Assembly (NCBI GenBank): GCA_016292785.1
Contig: JAEDFL010000058.1
Location: 1-10,966, forward strand
Direction of reading: 5' to 3'
Origin: Clostridiaceae bacterium
Lineage (GTDB): Bacteria; Bacillota; Clostridia; Oscillospirales; Acutalibacteraceae
DNA: 10,966 nucleotides
In this document: piece after piece, positions 1-7,138 of the stretch
How positions within the stretch are numbered: the first letter of the stretch is position 1
Layout: each line of letters opens with the position of its first letter
Position numbers and translations under genes: made by a program
The notes under the pieces: model-generated
The model's database searches: none
Told to the model about the DNA's origin: nothing
Seen by the model: the letters and a program-made list of their open reading frames with translations, nothing else

Positions 1-8
1 ATTTAAGT

Positions 9-43
9 AAGGCTTGTATCGGTGAAAATCCAATACAAGCCTT
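9..43 (-). terminator. Hairpin ending the iolB-phosphoesterase operon
   Basis: A perfect 11-bp inverted repeat, AAGGCTTGTAT (9-19) and ATACAAGCCTT (33-43), encloses a 13-nt loop. It lies just behind the minus-strand phosphoesterase gene. The minus-strand flank (ACTTAAAT) is only weakly T-rich. On the plus strand the hairpin is followed by a looser T-rich stretch, so it may also stop a convergent gene lying left of the window. Confidence 0.65.
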
Positions 44-95
44 GATGCTTTATTTATGTTTCTTTTATTCTTCGATCAGTGTGCCGGTCATAAAA

Positions 96-1304
96 TCAGT
101 CGTAACAGACTGTTCTGCCGGTAAACATCTTGACGATGAAGTGACCAAAAAGCTCTGCATTTTTCTCGAAGAACCCGAGGAAGTTGATCTTGTTGATAAG
201 CTTAGCTGCATCCGTGTCCCCTGCGTCTTTATAATTCATAGCGTCACGAACTGTGAATGCATCGTACCATCTCTGACTTCTTGTCTGATAAGTTGAGGTA
301 TCATCCTCATCAATATCAATTATGCGGTAGCCGTACTGGGTTGAGTAAGCATCGCCGTTAAAGCGTGTCGAAAGGGAGGTTGTGATATTTATTCCCTCAT
401 AATTTACGCTGAAGCTGTTTGTATGGTCATGGCCGAAGAACATTCCGAGAACGTCTCCCCTCTCAACCATTGCATCAACCTGACCGTGATTGTAATATCC
501 GGGACAAGGCGTTTCGTGAAGCGTGCCATGATTCTCAACATTCGGATCAAACATATAATACTCATTTTCGGTATAAATCCGCTTGTAGGCATATGCTCTC
601 TTTGATTGAATCTGCTTTAGAGCGTCATAAACTTCTGGAACGACAATGTGCTGAAATGCGAGCGAATAAATCTTCTCGCCGCAGATTCTTTCATACTCCT
701 CGGACTTTGCCTTATACCATTCAACCTGATCCTCAAGAACATTTGAATAATGTCCCTCTGAATCATAGTCGCCCGAATCAAACATCCAAAGGTTAAACAT
801 CATCTTTCCATCCTCTTTGGAATAGATCGGAACATTATATGTACCGCAGCCGGAAAGCTGAGCTCCGTCGTCAATCGAAATCGAGCAGGAATATCTGTTG
901 TAAAGTGCCATCAGATCCTCACGGGAAATGATTCCCGACTCCGAATCGTGGTTTCCGAATACAACCGCAACGGGAACGTCCTTTTCCTCGAAAACGCTCA
1001 TAATGCGATCAACAAACCACTCGGTTTCCTCAACGGTACCGACCTTGAAAACATCACCCGTAATAACAATAATATCCGGCTGTTCCTTGTTGATTGCGTC
1101 TGCGATAAGCCACAGAGAGTCGTCAATATTGTCGTAGCTGAGGTGAGTATCCGTTATGTGCATTATTCTGAAATTGCCGTTTTCGTCAAAATAAAGAGGA
1201 GCTGTCGTCAGCGAATCATCAACTGCAAAAGCGGAAGATGCTAAGCTGAAGACAAAAATTAAAGACATAAATAATGAAATAAAAACATTAAGCTTGGTTT
1301 TCAT
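96..1304 (-). CDS. Secreted calcineurin-like metallophosphoesterase (Dcr2/PAP-like)
   Basis: The product (402 aa) is a predicted dinuclear-metal phosphoesterase that would cleave phosphomonoesters or diesters outside the membrane; the substrate is unknown. The fold motifs appear in order: DTH (D52, H54), GD (83-84), GNHD (117-120), a lone His in FQH (H219) and GHDH (291-294). Residues 1-27 form a signal peptide: Lys-rich start, hydrophobic core, Ala-Phe-Ala before the likely cut. No lipobox or C-terminal anchor is seen. The ATG at 1304 is chosen because AGGAGG sits 5 nt upstream; an in-frame TTG 15 nt further up would read that ribosome site as Arg-Arg codons. The gene starts 11 nt behind the IolB-like gene, so the two are probably cotranscribed. 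The family resembles yeast Dcr2-type phosphatases. The C-terminal frame may be disturbed (see findings). Confidence 0.88.
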   Translation of the reverse strand: MKTKLNVFISLFMSLIFVFSLASSAFAVDDSLTTAPLYFDENGNFRIMHITDTHLSYDNIDDSLWLIADAINKEQPDIIVITGDVFKVGTVEETEWFVDRIMSVFEEKDVPVAVVFGNHDSESGIISREDLMALYNRYSCSISIDDGAQLSGCGTYNVPIYSKEDGKMMFNLWMFDSGDYDSEGHYSNVLEDQVEWYKAKSEEYERICGEKIYSLAFQHIVVPEVYDALKQIQSKRAYAYKRIYTENEYYMFDPNVENHGTLHETPCPGYYNHGQVDAMVERGDVLGMFFGHDHTNSFSVNYEGINITTSLSTRFNGDAYSTQYGYRIIDIDEDDTSTYQTRSQRWYDAFTVRDAMNYKDAGDTDAAKLINKINFLGFFEKNAELFGHFIVKMFTGRTVCYD

Positions 1305-1315
1305 TGTGTTCCTCC

Positions 1316-2089
1316 TCAATCTGCATTAACAAGCCATTCATGCTCCTTAGCATAGAAACGGGTTGTTTTGTACCACGGATCACCGTCAATGTGGCGGATC
1401 ATCCAGACATAGTACATCGTGTAACCGGGAGCGGTAACCTGCTGATGGTCGTTGCCGTCGGTAATTGTGCAGAATGAACCGTCCGTGCTTTTGTAAACAT
1501 CGTCACCGTTAAAGCAAGCGCCGAAGCCCTGCGGCGGATCGAACTGATAGTAGTAAACCTCAGGCTGAGGGTGGTGATGCGGCGGATAGCTTGACCATCT
1601 GCCGGGCTGATTAAAGACCTCGCCCATAACCATATTTGAATAAGGCGCATTGTCATAGTCAAACATGGTTGAACAAATGCGGTAGCCTGTACCCTCCCAC
1701 TGTCCTTTGCCGAAATGCTGATAAAGGCAATCCTCGGGCTTATAAAAAACAGGCTCAAATTCTCTCTCGTTGTCTGTCTGCTGAACAATAAATTCGCTGT
1801 CTGCAAGAGCTGTCGCCTCAATCCTTGTACCCTTGCAAACGTGAAGACAGTAAGGCGTTTTCTCAAAAGGATTTTTTCGCTTCATATTCTCCGTTTTACC
1901 GTTCCAGCTTATGTTGATATCGCCCTTGAGGATAAGGACAGCCGTTTCGTTTTCGGGATCGCAAAGTTCAAACCTCTCCCCTTTTAACAGCCTTTTGACA
2001 AAGATATTCATCTTCATATCAGCATTTTTGCCGTTCATCTGACAAAGAATTTTTTCATTATTCTCGTTAAATGAAGGATTTTCAAGCAT
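1316..2089 (-). CDS. iolB: 5-deoxy-glucuronate isomerase-like protein (IolB/KduI cupin)
   Basis: The 257-aa protein belongs to the IolB/KduI bicupin family. IolB interconverts 5-deoxy-D-glucuronate and 2-deoxy-5-keto-gluconate in myo-inositol catabolism. The C-terminal cupin carries the family signature GRWSSYPPHHH (163-173) followed by PEVYYYQF, placing the metal ligands at about H171, H173 and E177. A further histidine, H215, lies in DGNDHQQ just before APGYTMYY. The length is close to that of known IolB proteins. The protein is cytoplasmic, with no signal peptide. The start is the ATG preceded by GGGAGG eight nt upstream. A promoter lies directly upstream, and the secreted phosphoesterase follows after 11 nt. 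No other iol gene is visible here, so the physiological substrate is inferred from family membership alone. Confidence 0.85.
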   Translation of the reverse strand: MLENPSFNENNEKILCQMNGKNADMKMNIFVKRLLKGERFELCDPENETAVLILKGDINISWNGKTENMKRKNPFEKTPYCLHVCKGTRIEATALADSEFIVQQTDNEREFEPVFYKPEDCLYQHFGKGQWEGTGYRICSTMFDYDNAPYSNMVMGEVFNQPGRWSSYPPHHHPQPEVYYYQFDPPQGFGACFNGDDVYKSTDGSFCTITDGNDHQQVTAPGYTMYYVWMIRHIDGDPWYKTTRFYAKEHEWLVNAD

Positions 2090-2122
2090 GATAATTCCTC
2101 CCTGTAATATTTTTACTAATAC

Positions 2123-2150
2123 ATTATAACACATATTACCGCAAATTCAA
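2123..2150 (-). promoter_or_regulatory. Sigma-A promoter of the iolB-like operon
   Basis: On the minus strand a -35 box TTGAAT (2145-2150) and a perfect -10 box TATAAT (2123-2128) are 16 bp apart. Transcription would begin near 2116, giving a leader of under 30 nt. A short broken inverted repeat (GTCAA at 2158-2162, TTGAC at 2171-2175) lies upstream and could be a regulator site; this is weak. Confidence 0.75.
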
Positions 2151-2220
2151 GTCATCGGTCAACTATTCTCTTGACTTATCAAAATTCTGAATTGCAAATA
2201 AAAGTAATCATTTTTTTAAA

Positions 2221-2262
2221 AACAAAATAAAAACGGTGTAACCCCGAAAAGGGTTGCACCGT
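2221..2262 (-). terminator. Rho-independent terminator of the fucosidase gene
   Basis: A 12-bp stem with one G-U pair (2233-2244 with 2251-2262) and a 6-nt loop is followed on the minus strand by TTTTATTTTGTTTTT. It begins 24 nt after the fucosidase stop and separates that gene from the iolB-like operon. Confidence 0.9.
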
Positions 2263-2286
2263 TCGATTTTATATAAGTATAAACTT

Positions 2287-3597
2287 TTACCAAAGATCGC
2301 TCGTTGTGATGATCTCTCTGTCGTCCCTGCCGCCGTTAAGCTGTGGGAAATACGAAGCAAAGCGGTAACGGGGTTTACAGTTAAATTCCAGCTTGATAAG
2401 AGGAATGTTGAGTATCGGATCGGGATTTTTCTCAGGAAGATCATAAAGGAAGATGCGGTCGCCCTTCTTTTCAAATTTGATCGGTGTTCCGTCGATAAAA
2501 GAGATTTTCTCAGGGGTGTCAAACAATCCGCTGAGCACCATTTTTCCGTTATACGGCGCCCATATCTTGTTCCACATATAGATTGTATTGCCCTTGGACG
2601 ACGGACGTGAAACACCGTTGAGCTGATATTCGTTTCCGTAGGTCTTGTTCAACATTCCGTAAACAGCCTCACCGTTAACCTTGAGCCATTCACCGACCTT
2701 TTTAAGCGGATCTATAACCTCATAAGGAACTGAGCCGTCCGGTTTCGGACCGACGTTAAGAAGGAGGTTGCCTCCCCTCTCACAGCAGGTCTGAAGCATT
2801 GCTACAATCCTCTGCGGCGTATAACTGTAAGGCAGAGCCTGATCGGAATCAACATAACCCCAACTGATACCGTTGAAGGTCATACATGCCTCCCAGTCAT
2901 GCTCAGACGGAGTGATATGCTCCTCGGGTGTGCCGAAGTCCTCGTCAAGTCTGCTTCTGTCGTTGATGATTATATCAGGCTGAAGACTTCTGAGGAACTG
3001 ATTGCGCTCAAGCGAATCCCAGCCCTCCCACGACTCCATCGGCGAAGGAACGTCATACCAGAGAATATCAATTTTTCCGTACTGAGTCAGAAGCTCAGTG
3101 TTGATATCCTTTAAATACTGTGTGTAACGTCTTCTCGCCTCGGTATCATAGGCGCAGATACCGCTGTCGGGATGATGCCATTCCATACAGGTTGAATAAA
3201 AACCGATCTTGAGATCAAACTCACGGCAAGCGTCAACAAATTCCCTGACAATATCCCTGTGAGGGCCGTAATTGACAGAGTTGTAGGGATTTACCTTGGA
3301 ATCCCAAAGGCTGAAGCCCTCGTGATGACGGGTTGTCAACACCATATATTTGCAGCCCGCTTCTTTGGCAAGCTTTGCCCACTCACGGCAGCAGCCCTCT
3401 TTCGGACTAAATGTCTCCGCAAGCTTTTCATACTCCTGCGGCGGCACATTTTCACACGCCATAACCCATTCGTTTCTGCCGACCTGTGAAAACAGTCCGT
3501 AGTGAATAAACATACCGAATCTTGCTTCACGCCACCATTTCATACGCTCGTCACGTGATGCGGCGATCTGTTCTTCATATTGAGGTTTTGAAAGCAT
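2287..3597 (-). CDS. GH29 alpha-L-fucosidase, cytoplasmic
   Basis: The 436-aa protein is a glycoside hydrolase family 29 retaining alpha-L-fucosidase that would release L-fucose from fucosylated oligosaccharides. GH29 landmarks are FGMFIHYGLFS (27-37), TTRHHEGFSLWDS (88-100), and DILWYD (177-182), where D182 fits the catalytic nucleophile. Others are IINDR (210-214), a Trp-Glu-Ala-Cys segment followed by SWGY, and GNLLLNVGP (276-284). The acid/base is less certain in this family; E225 or E226 is a candidate. There is no signal peptide, so it should act in the cytoplasm on imported sugars. The ATG at 3597 is chosen because GGAG lies 9 nt upstream; a longer reading frame with 22 extra residues lacks a ribosome site and would overlap the promoter. 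The gene is monocistronic, between its own promoter and terminator. Confidence 0.92.
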   Translation of the reverse strand: MLSKPQYEEQIAASRDERMKWWREARFGMFIHYGLFSQVGRNEWVMACENVPPQEYEKLAETFSPKEGCCREWAKLAKEAGCKYMVLTTRHHEGFSLWDSKVNPYNSVNYGPHRDIVREFVDACREFDLKIGFYSTCMEWHHPDSGICAYDTEARRRYTQYLKDINTELLTQYGKIDILWYDVPSPMESWEGWDSLERNQFLRSLQPDIIINDRSRLDEDFGTPEEHITPSEHDWEACMTFNGISWGYVDSDQALPYSYTPQRIVAMLQTCCERGGNLLLNVGPKPDGSVPYEVIDPLKKVGEWLKVNGEAVYGMLNKTYGNEYQLNGVSRPSSKGNTIYMWNKIWAPYNGKMVLSGLFDTPEKISFIDGTPIKFEKKGDRIFLYDLPEKNPDPILNIPLIKLEFNCKPRYRFASYFPQLNGGRDDREIITTSDLW

Positions 3598-3634
3598 AAT
3601 AAAACTCCAATCAAACAAAAAAATTTTCAAACAT

Positions 3635-3663
3635 AGTTTAATGCATTTTTCTCTTTTTGTCAA
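3635..3663 (-). promoter_or_regulatory. Sigma-A promoter of the fucosidase gene
   Basis: A perfect -35 TTGACA (3658-3663) and a -10 TAAACT (3635-3640) are separated by 17 bp on the minus strand. They lie about 40 nt upstream of the ribosome site. A second TTGACT with a downstream TATATG lies further upstream and may be a weaker tandem promoter. Confidence 0.8.
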
Positions 3664-3735
3664 TTAGCACAATACATATAAAATAATAAAAAAACAAGTC
3701 AATTCGACAAAATATTTTTTCATATCAAATAAGTG

Positions 3736-3764
3736 TTGACACATAAATTTAATTGTGATATAAT
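3736..3764 (+). promoter_or_regulatory. Consensus promoter of the Mn riboswitch-mntP unit
   Basis: TTGACA (3736-3741) and TATAAT (3759-3764), both perfect, are 17 bp apart. The start point would be near 3771, immediately before the riboswitch P1 strand. Confidence 0.9.
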
Positions 3765-3772
3765 CGGCAAAG

Positions 3773-3860
3773 TTTGAGGGAGTAGATGGCTCTTAATCGA
3801 GTGGCAAGTCAACAGACTGACGCATTGGCGTCTGGCTTGTCTTAAATAGCGAGACTCAGG
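3773..3860 (+). ncRNA. yybP-ykoY manganese riboswitch aptamer
   Basis: This leader carries the two conserved yybP-ykoY loop sequences, GGGAGTAG (3778-3785) and GCGAGAC (3849-3855). They are closed by P1, TTTGAG (3773-3778) with CTCAGG (3855-3860). Between them is a nested arm with CAAG/CTTG (3805-3808, 3836-3839) and AGAC/GTCT (3814-3817, 3830-3833). In known members Mn2+ binds where the two loops dock and turns on export genes. The downstream gene is mntP, the classic target, which strongly supports the call. Confidence 0.9.
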
Positions 3861-3914
3861 CGTGGCTCTGCCGTGCCTGTTTATTTTCAGGCACAGGCGT
3901 GTCTGATTTTTTTT
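3856..3914 (+). terminator. Riboswitch expression-platform terminator
   Basis: GTGCCTG (3873-3879) pairs with CAGGCAC (3888-3894). The stem extends through GCC/GGC and then TCAGGCGT (3856-3863) with GTGTCTGA (3899-3906), using G-U pairs and bulges. It ends directly at eight T residues (3907-3914). The outer strand overlaps the 3' strand of aptamer P1, so P1 and the full terminator exclude each other. That is the arrangement expected of an ON switch. Confidence 0.75.
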
Positions 3915-3933
3915 ATTTTCGGAGGTAAAAAAT

Positions 3934-4503
3934 ATGGGTTTGCTTGAATTATTTATACTTGCCGTCGGTCTGTCAATGGACGCATTCGCCGTATCGGTAT
4001 GCAAAGGTCTTTCAACAAAGAAGCTCAAAGTAAAAAACTATATTATTGTCGGCGTATGGTTCGGCGGTTTTCAGGCGTTGATGCCTGCAATCGGTTATTT
4101 CCTCGGCACAAGATTTGAAAAATACATAACGAACATTGACCATTGGATAGCCTTTGTGCTCCTTCTTTTAATCGGAGGAAATATGATCCGTGAGGCTCTT
4201 TCTAAAGAAGAAGAAACTGCAAACGACTCCTTCTCGTTTAAGACGATGATAGTCCTTGCTGTCGCAACAAGCATTGACGCACTGGCTGTCGGAATTACCT
4301 TCGGTCTGCTCCCCGATGTCAATATTGTTGCCGCCGTATCATTTATCGGTGTCATAACCTTTATTCTTTCCGCCTTAGGTCTTAAAATCGGAAACATCTT
4401 CGGTCTGAAATATAAAAGCAAGGCTGAGCTTGCAGGCGGAGTTATTCTCCTTCTTATCGGAACGAAGATCCTGCTTGAGCATCTCGGAGTAATAAAATTC
4501 TGA
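3934..4503 (+). CDS. mntP: Manganese efflux pump MntP
   Basis: The 189-aa membrane protein is of the MntP (former DUF204/YebN) family, which exports Mn2+ and protects against manganese excess. It consists of two homologous halves of about three helices. Each half has the family motif: GLSMDAFAVSVCKG (12-25, with D16) and ATSIDALAVGITFG (111-124, with D115). The membrane aspartates are those needed for transport in E. coli MntP. A central charged loop (KEEETANDS) links the halves. The length matches the family. GGAGG lies 8 nt before the ATG. The gene follows the Mn riboswitch directly. No terminator is seen after it, so some transcripts may read into the tRNA gene. Confidence 0.96.
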   Translation: MGLLELFILAVGLSMDAFAVSVCKGLSTKKLKVKNYIIVGVWFGGFQALMPAIGYFLGTRFEKYITNIDHWIAFVLLLLIGGNMIREALSKEEETANDSFSFKTMIVLAVATSIDALAVGITFGLLPDVNIVAAVSFIGVITFILSALGLKIGNIFGLKYKSKAELAGGVILLLIGTKILLEHLGVIKF

Positions 4504-4535
4504 ATTAAAAAGTAAAAAAATAATGCAAATAATTG

Positions 4536-4564
4536 TTGACAAGTTGATATATCTTTGGTATAAT
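4536..4564 (+). promoter_or_regulatory. Promoter of the tRNA-Ala gene
   Basis: Perfect TTGACA (4536-4541) and TATAAT (4559-4564) boxes are spaced 17 bp apart, about 25 nt upstream of the mature tRNA 5' end. Such a fully consensus promoter fits a stable RNA gene. Confidence 0.9.
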
Positions 4565-4589
4565 TCATCAAGTAAACAATATATTGCAC

Positions 4590-4665
<76 letters not shown>

Positions 4666-4700
4666 AAAACGACAAGCTTTATCAGAAGCTTGTCGTTTTT
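4666..4700 (+). terminator. Terminator of tRNA-Ala, probably bidirectional
   Basis: A perfect 14-bp stem, AAAACGACAAGCTT (4666-4679) with its complement (4686-4699), and a 6-nt loop follow the tRNA directly. The stem ends in T runs on both strands. No other hairpin is seen behind the convergent histidine kinase gene, so this one probably stops both units. Confidence 0.88.
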
Positions 4701-4812
4701 ACTTTTTACCTATTCACTTTTCACTATTCCCTACCGTCGATTTTGAAAAGAAATGAGATATACAACCAACAACAGAGGAACGATATTTTTTCATTTCCCT
4801 GATTTTTTATTA

Positions 4813-6285
4813 TTACTGATTTTTTGGAAACGACAGGGTAAACACTGCGCCTCTGTCACTCTTACAGAAATGTCCGTCAGGCAGTTCGTTTCGATTCTGT
4901 CCCGTCAGCGTACAGCCCATGTATTCCGCCGCACTCTTGGCGGTTGATAGTCCGAGTCCCGAATGACCGGTTTCTCCAACATAATAGCGAACAAAGAGGT
5001 ATTTTTTATCGTCCTCACTCAGTCCCTTTCCGTCGTCGGAGACGCATACGCAAGCTTCCTCATCAGTCTCAAAAACGCAGACCTCAACCGTGCTTTCGGC
5101 ATATCTTATCGCATTGGAAAGAAGATTCCTGACAATGGTGTAAAGCAGGTCTATATCTGCAGAAACCGTAGTATCCTCGTTCTCAAAAATGCATTTTATA
5201 GTTACATGATTTTGCATAGCATAACCCTCAATTCGGGTTGCTTCATCACGAAGAAAGTCCGAAAGTAAAATTGGTACAGTATCAATCTGCCTGTTAAGCG
5301 CATCAAGCTCGGATAGAATGAGCATTTTTTCAACAACCTCGGTTAAGCGTTGGCTCTCCTTGATTATAACATCTGCCGCATCTTCGGTGTTGTCAAGAAC
5401 ACCGTATTTAATCGCTTCTGCATATCCCCTGATCGACATCAGAGGCGTTCTGAGGTCGTGCGAGAGATTTTGAATTGAAATCGTATATGCGTCATTGTAC
5501 GCTTTAAGTCTTGCCAGCATTTCGTTTATGCTGACAGTCAATGTGTCAAGCTCGGAGGAGGTCGCCTTGACCGTGACAGGAGTAAAATCGCCGTCGCCTA
5601 TCTTCTCCATATGATCGCTGAGCTGTTTTATCGGCTTTGAAATATTAACCGATATAATATGCGAGGCAAGAACAAAGCCCATAACGGAAAGTGCGACAAT
5701 CACCAGCAGAGCTTTGTTGCTCCACATAACAGAGTTAAAAAGACTTTTGAGCGAGGCATACATATATACGGTGTTTTCGGAATTATCGTCAAGACGAACA
5801 GGCAGAAAAATCAGAACATCGCCGTCCGTTTTGAACATAATAAAATCGTCATAAACATAATCCGGTTCTGCTTTCAGGCAGGATTCTACCAGCTCTATTT
5901 CTTCATTCCTGATGTCATCAACAGAACGTACAACAGACCCTGTGCTGTTAACAACGATCATGTTCGATCTGTACGAAACGTTTCTGCGAACTATTTCATC
6001 GGTATATATTTTAAAGGCGGCAGTCTCCCTGTCATTCTCCTCTGTGTCAAGCTCTGACAGCTGATAAACAACGGAAGAAATTGAATTAAGCTCCCTGAGC
6101 ATATTTGTATAAAGCATAAGGAGCATTACAAGATTAAAGAAAATAACGATAACCAAATTGATTGCGGAAACTGTTATAAGCATCGGATGAAGGACATTCT
6201 GCCTGACCGTTTTCTGCTTCTTCTTTCCGTGTCCCTTACGTTCAAGCTTTCTGAGCTGTGCAGGTTTTTTGAATTCATCTGTCAT
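4813..6285 (-). CDS. Sensor histidine kinase (HAMP-HisKA-HATPase)
   Basis: The 490-aa protein is a membrane sensor kinase that phosphorylates the response regulator encoded upstream. It has a basic cytoplasmic N-terminus (1-32), TM1 (about 34-60), an extracytoplasmic sensor of about 130 residues with no recognised fold, TM2 (about 192-213) and a HAMP linker (214-265). The dimerisation helix has NLSHDLRTPL with phospho-acceptor H276. The ATPase domain has an N box NLLSNAIRYA (387-396), a G1 box DDGKG (417-421) and a G2 box GLGLSTAK (443-450). All catalytic motifs are intact. It starts 5 nt after the regulator stop, so the two are translated from one message; the ribosome site is weak (AGG inside GGATAGG), suggesting translational coupling. 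The stimulus is not evident. An unnamed VanS- or PhoR-like kinase is the safest label. Confidence 0.93.
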   Translation of the reverse strand: MTDEFKKPAQLRKLERKGHGKKKQKTVRQNVLHPMLITVSAINLVIVIFFNLVMLLMLYTNMLRELNSISSVVYQLSELDTEENDRETAAFKIYTDEIVRRNVSYRSNMIVVNSTGSVVRSVDDIRNEEIELVESCLKAEPDYVYDDFIMFKTDGDVLIFLPVRLDDNSENTVYMYASLKSLFNSVMWSNKALLVIVALSVMGFVLASHIISVNISKPIKQLSDHMEKIGDGDFTPVTVKATSSELDTLTVSINEMLARLKAYNDAYTISIQNLSHDLRTPLMSIRGYAEAIKYGVLDNTEDAADVIIKESQRLTEVVEKMLILSELDALNRQIDTVPILLSDFLRDEATRIEGYAMQNHVTIKCIFENEDTTVSADIDLLYTIVRNLLSNAIRYAESTVEVCVFETDEEACVCVSDDGKGLSEDDKKYLFVRYYVGETGHSGLGLSTAKSAAEYMGCTLTGQNRNELPDGHFCKSDRGAVFTLSFPKNQ

Positions 6286-6290
6286 ATCGG

Positions 6291-6977
6291 TTAACCTATC
6301 CTGAATCCGAAACCTCTGACGGTTTCAATTTTAACCGACGAGCCGCAGTCATTCAACTTTTTGCGGAGTCTTTTCATTGCGTCATCGGTTGCTCTTGTAT
6401 CGACCTCGGAGGAATTGAAATCCCATATCTCCCTGAGCAGCTCGTCACGGGAAACCGCACGGCTGTTGTTTTTTGCAAGATATGTCAGAAGATTATACTC
6501 GTTCGGAGTGAGCTCGACGGGTTTGCCCTCTCTGCTGACCTCACGTCGAGCCGTGTCAATCTTCAAATCTCCGCAAACGATCGTACCGCTTTCGAATTTT
6601 TTCGGTGTCATCATTTCCATTCTTCTGAAAATCGCCTGCGCCCTTGCGACAAGCTCAATCGGAGAAAACGGCTTTGCCATGTAGTCGTCACAGCCAATGG
6701 TAATTCCGGCAACCCTCTCGATCTCCGAACCCTTTGCCGAAACAATTATAATAGGCACGCTGCTTTCGCTCCTGAGCTTAGCACACAGGGAAAGTCCGTC
6801 CGTTCCGGGCATCATAATGTCAAGAATAATCAGATCCGCAGGCTCGTCGGTAAATTTATCATAAAGCAGATCACCGTTCTCAAAGGTCGTCACTGTAAAT
6901 CCGCTTTTTTCAAGGAAGGCCTTTTCAAGCTCCCTGATGTTTGCGTCATCTTCTGCAATGTATATCGTCTTATTCGT
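6291..6977 (-). CDS. OmpR/PhoB-family response regulator, apparent ACG start
   Basis: The protein is a two-domain transcription regulator of 228 aa if read from an ACG at 6977-6975. The receiver domain is complete: acidic pocket D10-D11 in IYIAEDD, phospho-acceptor D53 (LIILDIMMPG), S80 and K102 (MAKPF). A winged-helix DNA-binding domain follows, with the conserved ELTPNEYNLLTYL and TVRGFGFRIG segments. No ATG, GTG or TTG exists in frame between the upstream stop and a GTG at codon 29, and starting there would delete the acidic pocket. AAAGGAAG lies 7 nt before the ACG, and the next codons (Asn-Lys-Thr-Ile) look like a normal regulator N-terminus. I therefore place the start there. It may be a genuine ACG start, an ATG mutated by one transition, or a sequencing error. 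The gene is first in the operon with the kinase. Confidence 0.88.
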   Translation of the reverse strand, partial: TNKTIYIAEDDANIRELEKAFLEKSGFTVTTFENGDLLYDKFTDEPADLIILDIMMPGTDGLSLCAKLRSESSVPIIIVSAKGSEIERVAGITIGCDDYMAKPFSPIELVARAQAIFRRMEMMTPKKFESGTIVCGDLKIDTARREVSREGKPVELTPNEYNLLTYLAKNNSRAVSRDELLREIWDFNSSEVDTRATDDAMKRLRKKLNDCGSSVKIETVRGFGFRIG

Positions 6978-7007
6978 AGGATTACTTCCTTTCGCCGTTT
7001 TTTATTT

Positions 7008-7036
7008 ATTATAGCTGATTAAAATATAAAAGTAAA
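7008..7036 (-). promoter_or_regulatory. Promoter of the two-component operon
   Basis: On the minus strand TTTACT (7031-7036) and a perfect TATAAT (7008-7013) are 17 bp apart. The -35 box matches consensus at four of six positions. The predicted start near 7001 gives a leader of about 24 nt before the ACG, including the ribosome site. Confidence 0.7.
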
Positions 7037-7070
7037 GAAAACATTTTGCCACGAAATTGCCACCTTTACA

Positions 7071-7127
7071 CCTTTGAATTGACAAAAGCTATTACTGTAT
7101 AATATTACTGAAAAGAAAATTCAAAGG
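7071..7127. repeat. 10-bp inverted repeat flanking the acyltransferase promoter
   Basis: CCTTTGAATT (7071-7080) and AATTCAAAGG (7118-7127) are exact reverse complements 37 nt apart. The left arm contains the -35 box, and the right arm runs into the AAAGGAGG ribosome site. Only the right arm would be in the mRNA, so any role would be at the DNA level. Confidence 0.5.
7074..7103 (+). promoter_or_regulatory. Promoter of the acyltransferase gene
   Basis: TATAAT (7098-7103) is preceded by TTGAAT (7074-7079) at 18 bp. A nearby TTGACA (7079-7084) is too close, at 13 bp, to serve that -10. The promoter lies between the arms of a 10-bp inverted repeat (see repeat entry). Confidence 0.6.
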
Positions 7128-7138
7128 AGGTTGACGAG

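Noticed and set aside
3720..4028. Minus-strand 102-aa frame
   Set aside because: It runs antisense through the mntP start and the riboswitch, and has no ribosome site.
4700..4735. Degenerate GTGAAWA-like heptads between the terminator and the kinase gene
   Set aside because: Only two to three imperfect copies in AT-rich DNA; no target duplication or paired ends to support a mobile element.
6291..6893. Response regulator starting at the GTG at 6893
   Set aside because: This start removes the first strand and the acidic pocket of the receiver and has no ribosome site; the coding frame clearly continues upstream.
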